NCBI GenBank assembly: GCA_001637315.1
Contig: LSZA01000048.1
Location: forward strand, 1-32,436
Length of the DNA: 32,436 bases
Direction: 5' to 3'
Origin: Phormidium willei BDU 130791
Lineage (GTDB): Bacteria; Cyanobacteriota; Cyanobacteriia; Cyanobacteriales; Geitlerinemataceae
The position numbers and the translations under genes were made by a program. Below the pieces are notes generated by a model. The model saw only the letters and a list, made by a program, of their open reading frames with translations. It did no database searches and was not told where the DNA came from. How positions within the stretch are numbered: the first letter of the stretch is position 1; every line of letters begins with the position of its first letter. This document shows, one piece after another, positions 16,792 through 25,100 of the stretch.

Positions 16792-19700
16792 ATGGAAAAA
16801 CAGCCCCAGAAATATAATCCTCAGTTCACGAATGAGGTTAAAGGTGCAGTTATCGGAGAAGGAAACATTATCTATAACTACTACTATCACCTACCTAAAT
16901 CCGAGGTTGATGGACAAAGCAAGCATCAAGATGATAGTATTTTGTGTCCCTATCGGAGTTTATATTCATTCACCCCAAATGACTCTGACGTATTTTTTGG
17001 CCGAGACTTTTTTATAGATAAACTTTACAAAGCGACCCAAAAACACCATTTCATTTCTCTGTTAGGAGCTTCAGGTAGTGGCAAGTCTTCCGTAATTCTA
17101 GCTGGTCTTGTTCCTAAGCTGCAAAAAGAATCTCGATGGAAGTTTACTCATTTTCGTCCAGGCCAAAACCCATTTCAATCTCTATCAGCCGCTCTCGTAC
17201 CACTTTATGCTTCTGAAGTCGATTCTACGGATCTACTAACTCAGTCTAATAAGTTGGCTAAAGCGCTTCAATCTGGAGAAATTTCTCTTTCTTTAGTTCT
17301 TGATACCATCCAGAAAAAACACCCTCAAGATCAGTTACTGCTAATTTGTGACCAGTTTGAAGAAATTTATACCTTACATCAAGGTAACAGTATATGTCGT
17401 AAGTTCTTAGACTGCATTTTAGAGTACTTAGAACAGAGTAAGTATCAATCTTATGTAGTCTGGATTATAGCAATGCGTGCTGACTTTTTGGGAGATGCAC
17501 TAAGTTATCGTCCCTTTGCTAAGTATTTAGACGATGGTGAGGTCAAACTAGGCTCAATGAGTCGGGAAGAACTGAGAGAAGTTATTGAAAAACCCATACA
17601 AAATTCTGGTGTCACTTTTGAAGTTGGATTGGTTGAACGGATTCTTGACGATATCAACGATCAGCCCGGAAATTTGCCATTGCTAGAATTTGCTTTGACC
17701 GAGTTATGGAGTCAGAGAAATTCCGCAAGCCTAAGCCATACTACCTATGAAAAGATTGGCGGTGTTGAAGGAGCCTTAGCACGCCATGCTAATCAGATTT
17801 ATAGCAAATTTAAAGCCAAAGATAAGAAAAAAATAAAACAAATATTTATTCAGTTAGTATATCCCGAAAACACCAATAAGGATACCCGCAGAAGTGCTAC
17901 AAAAAAAGAGCTGGGCGGTGATAAAAATTGGCATTTAGTAACTCATCTTGCTAATGATAGATTGATTGTTACGAGTCGCAACTTACAAGGTGAGGAACTT
18001 GTAGAGCTTGCCCACGAATCTCTAATATACTACTGGGATAAGTTGCAAGAATGGATTAATGAGAACCGACAGTTTAGAGCTTGGCAGGAGCAACTACGGG
18101 TAGCAAAAAAACAATGGGAAGCTACAAATTATGACGTTGGATCACTACTGCGCGGAGTAGCATTAGTAGAAGCAGAAAAGCAATTACACAACAGACCTAG
18201 CGAGTTATATAACGAGGCGGATTTTATCACAAAAAGTAAAGAAAGAAAAACTTATGATAATGGAGTTTATCTGGCAATTACCATTTTTTCATTTGTCGCT
18301 ATTAGTATCATTTTTTTATTAACAGGTCGAGCTTATAAACAGCAAAAACAATCTGAAATCAATAGAGCTGAGTCTTTAGCCCGTCAGTCTATGTCACTGT
18401 TAGATAATGATAAAGATTTAGACGCATTACTGCAAGCAATTGAGGCTGGTAACATTGTAAGGAGACAGCAAGTCGATAATCCGGTGGTTCAGAGTGCCCT
18501 GCTGAGAAATTTATATGAAGGGAGAGAAATAAATCGTTTGCAAGGGCATAATGGTGGCGTAACAAGCATTAGTTTTAGTCCTAATGGCCGTCTAATTGCT
18601 TCAGCCGGTTCGGATAGAACGATCAGAGTCTGGGATTCACAGTCGGGGAAAGAAATACAACGCTTAGCTGGGAATACTAGCACGGTAGCAAGCCTCAGTT
18701 TCAGTCCCGATGGTCAAAGGATTGTTTCAGGAAGTCAAGATGGAATCATTAAACTCTGGGAGCTGGAAACAGGAAATGTCATTCATCGCATCGAAGCGCA
18801 TAGTAGAGGTATGACTGGTCTTGATTTTAGTTCTACTGGTGACTTTATCGTTTCCGGAAGCAGAAATTCTACTGCGAAGATCTGGGATTCAGAAACAGGT
18901 GAGATTATTAAAACTTTTAGGAGTGACAACAATATTTTTGAAATCAGTCTTAGTCCTGACGAAAAAATATTAGCCACTGCTGGCTACTGGGGAATCGATC
19001 TTTGGGATCTAGAAACTGGTGATAAACTCAAAACTTTTGATGGAAATACTAGTCCAATCTATAGTGTTGATTTTAGCCGTGATGGAAAGTTAATTGCCGC
19101 AGGAGATTATAATACAAATGTCACTCTATGGGATGTAGAAACAGGAAGCAAAATTCAGACCCTTCGAGATCATCAGGATACGGTTTATTCAGTTAAATTC
19201 AGTCCTATAGAGCAAACTATTGCATCTGGAAGTGGTGACAAAAACCTAATAATTTGGGATCTACGAACAGGGGCAGAAAGGATGACAATTCGCGGTCAAA
19301 ATCGTGGAATTTATAATATGGATTTCAACCCTCGCGGTGATCTAATCGCTATTGATGATGGTGGTACTATTAGACTTATTGATATCAGCCCCAAGCCTGA
19401 CAATATGAGGTACACTGAGCCTGTAAATAGGAGAAATTATGGTTATAACTTTCGAGGGCATACCAGCATTGTCTCTAGCCTGACTTTTAGTCCAAATCAT
19501 CCAGTCCTTGCTTCTGCTAGCTATGATGGAAGCATTCAAATTTGGGATTGGCAAACGCCAGAAATTCAGGATGTTAAAGAAGAAGAATCTGCTATGACGG
19601 CTATAGGTTTTAGCCCTGATAGCAGATTACTACTGTCAGGTGCTGATGATGGAACTGTCAAACTGTGGGAGGTGAGTGAGGATGATGGAACTGTCAAACT

Positions 19701-20670
19701 GTGGGAGGTGAGTGAAAGGGAGTATGCTAAATTAGCACAACACAACTCTGCTATAAGTACAGTAGCATTCAGTCCTAATGGTGAGGTATTTGCTTCAGCC
19801 AGCTCTGACGGAATAGTTAAAATCTGGAATCTAGGTCAGCCTCAAGAAATCATGAGATTCAGAGGACAACCAGATGGGATATCCAATATAGCTTTTAGCT
19901 CAGATAATCGTCAGCTTGCAGCCGGTGGTGACGATGGTTCTATTGAAATATGGGATCTAGAAACAACCCGACCTGTTTCTGTTCATACCATACCAGCCCA
20001 CCAAGAACGAGTTTCCGGACTTATTTATGACTTAGATGAAAACACTTTAACGTCAAGTAGTCATGATGGAACAATCAAAGTCTGGGATTTAGAAACTGGA
20101 CGAGAGATCGATACTTTTTTCAGCCAGGAATTAGCAATTACTGCTATCAGTTTTAGTCCGAGTGGTCAAGTAGCTGCCTCTAGCAGCAGTGATGGAACCA
20201 TCCGACTTTTTAATCGGAGTAATGGAGACGAAATATATACATTTAAAGCACATACTCATAGAGTTAATGCCATTGGTTTTAGTCCCAAAGGTGAGGTGCT
20301 TGCCTCGGCTGGAGGGGATGAGATCGTCAAGCTTTGGGTCTGGGGACTAGATAGCTTACTCAGCCATGCGTGTTTTAAAGTTTTTAACTACCTTCAAAAT
20401 AATCCCAATGTTACCAATAAACAGAAAGATTTATGTGATTCAGAAGAGTTAGAGCATAACCAACCTGCCGATCATTTAGAGAATAACTCTGAGGGAAGTA
20501 TTAGACTCTCACCTCCCTCGCATTCTCATCCTCGTATGCCTACTCCCCCCCCTCGTCCTCGTGTTCCTCCCCCTCCTCTTGAACCTCGGCCGGACATGGA
20601 CATGATTCCACCACCACCACCTCCTGCTCCTAGACCACCTCCGTTGCCCCCTATCACTGAAGACCCGTAA
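16792..20670 (+). CDS. STAND NTPase with N-terminal signalling motif, transmembrane segment and 14 WD40 repeats
   Basis: 1292 residues. Order: Gly/Asn-rich motif QFTNEVKGAVIGEGN (11-25) followed by NIIYNYYY-type residues; an nSTAND1-type NTPase with Walker A GASGSGKSS (92-100), Walker B LLLICDQFEEI (182-192), MRADFLG (228-234) and the QPGNLPLLEFAL motif (291-302); winged-helix/linker to about 480; one membrane segment (491-511); a short helical linker; fourteen WD40 repeats (about 580-1190), enough for two seven-blade propellers; and a tail rich in PPP and PRP (about 1245-1292). WD40 repeats would sense a ligand and the NTPase would oligomerise, bringing the N-terminal motifs together. Repeat nine carries a fresh 12-residue duplication. 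Codon use is AT-rich with no HIP1 site, unlike the flanks. No good ribosome binding site precedes the ATG. Confidence 0.9.
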   Translation: MEKQPQKYNPQFTNEVKGAVIGEGNIIYNYYYHLPKSEVDGQSKHQDDSILCPYRSLYSFTPNDSDVFFGRDFFIDKLYKATQKHHFISLLGASGSGKSSVILAGLVPKLQKESRWKFTHFRPGQNPFQSLSAALVPLYASEVDSTDLLTQSNKLAKALQSGEISLSLVLDTIQKKHPQDQLLLICDQFEEIYTLHQGNSICRKFLDCILEYLEQSKYQSYVVWIIAMRADFLGDALSYRPFAKYLDDGEVKLGSMSREELREVIEKPIQNSGVTFEVGLVERILDDINDQPGNLPLLEFALTELWSQRNSASLSHTTYEKIGGVEGALARHANQIYSKFKAKDKKKIKQIFIQLVYPENTNKDTRRSATKKELGGDKNWHLVTHLANDRLIVTSRNLQGEELVELAHESLIYYWDKLQEWINENRQFRAWQEQLRVAKKQWEATNYDVGSLLRGVALVEAEKQLHNRPSELYNEADFITKSKERKTYDNGVYLAITIFSFVAISIIFLLTGRAYKQQKQSEINRAESLARQSMSLLDNDKDLDALLQAIEAGNIVRRQQVDNPVVQSALLRNLYEGREINRLQGHNGGVTSISFSPNGRLIASAGSDRTIRVWDSQSGKEIQRLAGNTSTVASLSFSPDGQRIVSGSQDGIIKLWELETGNVIHRIEAHSRGMTGLDFSSTGDFIVSGSRNSTAKIWDSETGEIIKTFRSDNNIFEISLSPDEKILATAGYWGIDLWDLETGDKLKTFDGNTSPIYSVDFSRDGKLIAAGDYNTNVTLWDVETGSKIQTLRDHQDTVYSVKFSPIEQTIASGSGDKNLIIWDLRTGAERMTIRGQNRGIYNMDFNPRGDLIAIDDGGTIRLIDISPKPDNMRYTEPVNRRNYGYNFRGHTSIVSSLTFSPNHPVLASASYDGSIQIWDWQTPEIQDVKEEESAMTAIGFSPDSRLLLSGADDGTVKLWEVSEDDGTVKLWEVSEREYAKLAQHNSAISTVAFSPNGEVFASASSDGIVKIWNLGQPQEIMRFRGQPDGISNIAFSSDNRQLAAGGDDGSIEIWDLETTRPVSVHTIPAHQERVSGLIYDLDENTLTSSSHDGTIKVWDLETGREIDTFFSQELAITAISFSPSGQVAASSSSDGTIRLFNRSNGDEIYTFKAHTHRVNAIGFSPKGEVLASAGGDEIVKLWVWGLDSLLSHACFKVFNYLQNNPNVTNKQKDLCDSEELEHNQPADHLENNSEGSIRLSPPSHSHPRMPTPPPRPRVPPPPLEPRPDMDMIPPPPPPAPRPPPLPPITEDP
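19645..19716 (+). repeat. 36-bp in-frame tandem duplication inside the WD40 region
   Basis: Positions 19645-19680 and 19681-19716 are identical except for the last base. Each encodes DDGTVKLWEVSE. The duplication keeps the frame and repeats the last strand of one WD40 repeat, so it is very recent on an evolutionary scale or an assembly artefact. Confidence 0.95.
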
Positions 20671-20723
20671 GACCTGTCTGTTATGGGCCAAGGAATCTTC
20701 TCAAGTGTTTTTGGAGGCTGCTT

Positions 20724-22055
20724 CTAGCGAGTCATTGGTGCCGGTTGTCCCTGTCGCCTAAACATGGGACTGGCCACGGTGTAAGTCGTCGGGGAAATTT
20801 GGCATTGCACGGCCTCTTGGTTAATGGGTAGATGAACCCAAAAACGAGTTCCCTGATTGACCTGAGACTCGTAGCTGAGTTGCCCCTCATGTTGTTGCAC
20901 GATAATTTGATAGGCGACGGCGAGTCCCAAACCTTTGCCTTGGCCAACGGGTTTAGTAGTAAAAAACGGATCGAAGATTTTGCCGTCTAAGGCTGAGTCA
21001 ATCCCTACGCCATTGTCAGTAATCTCGATTTCTGCCCAGCAGGGGTCGAGGGTGCGAGTGGTGATGGAAATTTGCGGTGTCCAGTCCTCGTCTGGGTGAA
21101 CTTGAGCTTTGGCCACGATCGCATCAAGAGCATTTTCTAAAAGATTGAAGAGTGCTTGGTTAATCAAACCAATATCCCCTTTAATCTTGGGCAGTTGACC
21201 ATACTGTTTATCGGGGGTCAACCGTGAGGCCCGGCCAGCGGCTTGATGAACCCGAGGTCCTAACATGGATAAGGCTAAATCTAAGGCATGATGCAGGTCA
21301 ATGTCATGGATTCCACTGCGCTCTTGACTGGAAAACTCCCGTAGGGCAATGACAATTTCTCGAATGCGCTCGGAGCCTTCTTTCATTGAACCCAGCATTT
21401 TGTCTAGATCAGCGGCGACAAAGTCAAAGTCTATATCTTCGAGGGCATCGAGAAGGTTTTGACGAGAGAAGTTCTCGTCATCCCGAATTGTTTGAATCAG
21501 TTCTGACAGGTCATGGGTATACTCTTTCACATGGCTGAGATTGCCATAGATAAAACTAATGGGATTATTGATTTCATGGGCAACACCCGCCACTAAGCGC
21601 CCCAAACTAGACATTTTTTCACTTTGAACCAGTTGGACTTGGGTATTCTTAAGGTCTTGGAGGGACTGGGTTAACTGTTGATTGAGATGATTCAATCGTA
21701 GGCCTGAGCGAACCCGCGCTAGAAGTTCCTCGGTTTCAATCGGTTTCGAGATAAAGTCATCAGCGCCAGCATTGAGACCACAAACCCGGTCATCGATCTG
21801 TTCTCGGGCCGTCAGAAGAATAAAAAAGGTCGCGGCGAGTTCGGGTCTTTCTTTGATTTTACGACAGAGATCCACGCCATTCATTTCTGGCATCATCCAA
21901 TCGCAAATAATCAGGTTGGGTTGTTCTTGCTTGGCTTTTTCCCAGCCTTGTTGTCCGTTGTTGGCAATGATGACCTGATGTTCTTCACTTTCGAGGAGGT
22001 CTTGTAAGACCATTTGCGTGGTGATTTCGTCATCAATAACTAAAATCGTTGCCAT
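20724..22055 (-). CDS. Response regulator-histidine kinase fusion (REC-HisKA-HATPase)
   Basis: 443 residues from the ATG at 22055 (MATILVIDDE); the frame extends to a TTG at 22163, but the REC domain starts naturally at this ATG. The receiver domain has the acidic pair D8/D9, phospho-acceptor D52 in IICDWMMPEMNG and K104 in SKP. A coiled linker (about 120-148) leads to the kinase H-box with H160 in [16 protein letters not shown]. The ATPase lobe shows N308 (NLLENALDA), D347 (DNGVGI) and FFTTKPVGQGKGLGLA. No membrane segment or DNA-binding output is present, so it is a cytosolic relay kinase. It follows the large hybrid kinase, whose HPt domain is a plausible phosphate donor (inference). The kinase core closely resembles those of the two GAF kinases further upstream. 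Confidence 0.9.
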   Translation of the reverse strand: MATILVIDDEITTQMVLQDLLESEEHQVIIANNGQQGWEKAKQEQPNLIICDWMMPEMNGVDLCRKIKERPELAATFFILLTAREQIDDRVCGLNAGADDFISKPIETEELLARVRSGLRLNHLNQQLTQSLQDLKNTQVQLVQSEKMSSLGRLVAGVAHEINNPISFIYGNLSHVKEYTHDLSELIQTIRDDENFSRQNLLDALEDIDFDFVAADLDKMLGSMKEGSERIREIVIALREFSSQERSGIHDIDLHHALDLALSMLGPRVHQAAGRASRLTPDKQYGQLPKIKGDIGLINQALFNLLENALDAIVAKAQVHPDEDWTPQISITTRTLDPCWAEIEITDNGVGIDSALDGKIFDPFFTTKPVGQGKGLGLAVAYQIIVQQHEGQLSYESQVNQGTRFWVHLPINQEAVQCQISPTTYTVASPMFRRQGQPAPMTR

Positions 22056-22198
22056 AATTGTTAAGGGTTTAAGTGATCTGTTCGAGAGACTTTCAATAAA
22101 ATTTGGGACATATCGATCATTAAAGCGATCCTTGAACGGGGTGGGGAAGCCGTTGAGACACAATCTATTAAGGACGATCGCACCGGCTTAGCTTGGGA

Positions 22199-25100
22199 TT
22201 ATGATAACTCCAGAGTTTCCATGAAGTTTTGAATCTCTTGCCATTGCTTGAGCAGGACGGTTAGCTGAGAGGCAACTTGTTCAAAGTTTGGCTTCTGAGC
22301 GGCTTGTTCTAAGTCTGCGGACTGATCTGACATGAGGGTGGCCCCAACATTAGCCGCCGCTCCTTTCAGGCGGTGAGCAATTTCGGAGAGGCGATCGCCA
22401 TCCTGCTCCTCCAACGCCGCTTTCAAGGCTTTCAAATCCTCTTCCGTCGCATCCACAAAGGCTTGCAAAAGTCGTTTTTGTAGGGATATTTTTCCCCGAG
22501 ATACTCGTGCTAAGCGTTCTAAATCTAAAGGAGGTTGTGGATTGGCAGTATCCTGACTCATTTGGCTTGTCTCCACACATGAGTTAGACTCATTTGAATC
22601 TTGGCTTGAGTCTGGGTTTGAGCGAGAAAGATTTCCCGAAGCATCGGCAGAAGACCGAGGTAATGGCTCGCGAGTTGGTAATGAGGATTGAGAGTGAAGA
22701 TGGAGGTGATGATTTGGGGCAGCAGGGTCGTGGCTCATGGTAACAAATTTTGTATCATTTGACGAGCGATCGCCTTCAGCAGCCGGGTGAGTCGTCCAGC
22801 GTTCTAAGGTCTCAAGTAAAACATCCCAATCAACCGGTTTGGAAATATAATCATCCATTCCTGCTTTCAGACACTGTTCTCGATCAGTGGGCATGGCATG
22901 GGCGGTGAGGGCAATCACAATGGTATGGCGATCGCGATCGGCTTCTCGACGGCGCAATTCTTGAGTGGCTTCATAGCCGTCGAGAATCGGCATTTGACAG
23001 TCCATCAAGACTAAATCATAGTGAGTTTCATGACACAACGTTAACGCTTCCTTGCCATTACTAGCACAATCAATCTGAACCGCACCGAGTTCTTGTAATT
23101 GAGAAATAATCACCTGTTGATTGGTGGGATGATCTTCGACCACCAACAACTTAATGTGGGAAAAGCGTTTCGAGGGCAGAGGTAATTCTGGATCAAAGAA
23201 CTCCGTATCACTGTCGGGATTTCGCTCTAAGTGAAGTTGCGGTGCAACCGCCGTAATCAGAGCATCAAAGAGCCGTGAAGCCCGTACGGGTTTAAGGAAA
23301 TAGCTGGCGGCGGCTCCGGCTTCTAAAAACGCTTCAGCCGTCGGGCGATCCTTGAAGTTACTCATGACCACAATTTTCGTGGTTCGCAACAAGGGATAGG
23401 CGCGAATTTCGGCCAGAAACTTGTCTCGGTCAATATCAGACAACTGCAAATCTAAAATCAGCACATTATAGGGTTGCGATCGCTCAGCCGACTCTTTCAA
23501 AGTTTCCAAGGCATTGCTACCGGTTCCCACCTCCGTGATGTGGCTAATTCCCCAAGACTGCACCAAATAGCGAACCGATTGGCGAGTGGTAGCATTTTCA
23601 GCCGCCACCAATAACCGGAGCCGACTAATATTTAAAGGCATTTGCGGCAAGGCTGAGGAGGGGGTTGAATCCGCCAACTCCAGAGGGACGGTAAACCAAA
23701 AGATTGAGCCAATTCCCTCAACACTTTCGACACCAATCTCGCCCTTCATCAGATGAACCAATTGCTGAGAAATGGCCAATCCCAAACCCGTTCCACCATA
23801 CTGACGGGTGGTTGAAGCATCCACCTGGGAAAAGGACTGAAACAGCTTCGTTTGAGCGCTTTTCGGGATACCGACACCGGTATCTCGGACGGCAAAGCGA
23901 ATGGTAGCCGAGTTGTGGCGTTCTGATTGTAGGGCCGCTTGAATCACCACTTCGCCGCGTTCAGTGAACTTAATGGCATTACTGACTAAATTCAGCAAGA
24001 CCTGACGTAAGCGAGCGGGATCCCCTCGGAGATGGCGGGGAACATTGGGATCAATGAGGGTGGCCAGTTCCAGGCCCACTTTATCCTCGACTTGAGTGGC
24101 CATGACATCGACAATATCTTCGATACAGCGATCGAGGTCAAAATCGATGGCGTCGAGTTCCATTTCCCCGGCTTCGAGTTTGGAGAAGTCGAGGATATCG
24201 TTAATGAGGGTCAGCAGATGTTGGGCGCTGCGAGAAATGGTGGTGACATAATCGCGCTGTTGTCGGCTGAGTTGGGTACGACTCAGGAGACTGGTCATGC
24301 CCATGACCCCATTCATGGGGGTGCGAATTTCATGACTCATGTTGGCCAAAAATTCGGCTTTGAATTGAGCGGCCCGTTCGGCTTCGAGTCGGGCTTTGAC
24401 CAAATCATCAATGCGATCGGTCACGGCGATAATGCCGCCAATCTCCCCTTCTGGGTTGTACCAGGGGTGAATGGCGGAGCGTAGATAGAGGAGATCGCCA
24501 TCCTGACGCTGCCAGGTGAGTTCAGGCTCGGTGATGACTTGTCCTTGTAGGGCTTCTTGGTGGGCTTGGTGGCGATCGTCGGGGAGATCGGGGAAGATTT
24601 GATCGAGAGATTGTCCTAAGAGATCTTGGTCTTGTAGCTGGTAATCGCTGACCCACTTTTCGCTATAGGCAAGGTAGCGCATTTGGCTGTCAAACATGGC
24701 CATAGCTACGGGGGCGTTGGTGACCACTTGGCGCAATTGTTGTTGTTCTCGTTCGAGGGAGATGACGGCCCGTTGGGTTTCGGCATGAAGATGGGCTTGG
24801 GTGAGGGCGATGGCCAGTTGAGCCACGACGCGCCGCATTAGGTCTTCTTCATTGTCATTGATGGGGATTGGGAGACCGTGATGACAGAGAAGATACCCGG
24901 GGGTTCCCAGGCGATTGATAACGGGAAAGGCGGAGTAATGGCCATGTTGTAGGGTAATTGACTCCCCTTGAGGCTGACGGATGAGGGAGACGGTTTCGCC
25001 GTTGCGGAGTTGGCTGTCGAGGTCTTTTTGAGGATCGGCGGCGTTGAACTGGCGAGTTTCGGCGAAGAGCCGGCTGTTTTGAGGATGGTGGTAGGCGAGG

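Noticed and set aside
20671..20723. Terminator between the convergent STAND and REC-kinase genes
   Set aside because: No stable stem with a T tract is visible in the 53-bp gap.
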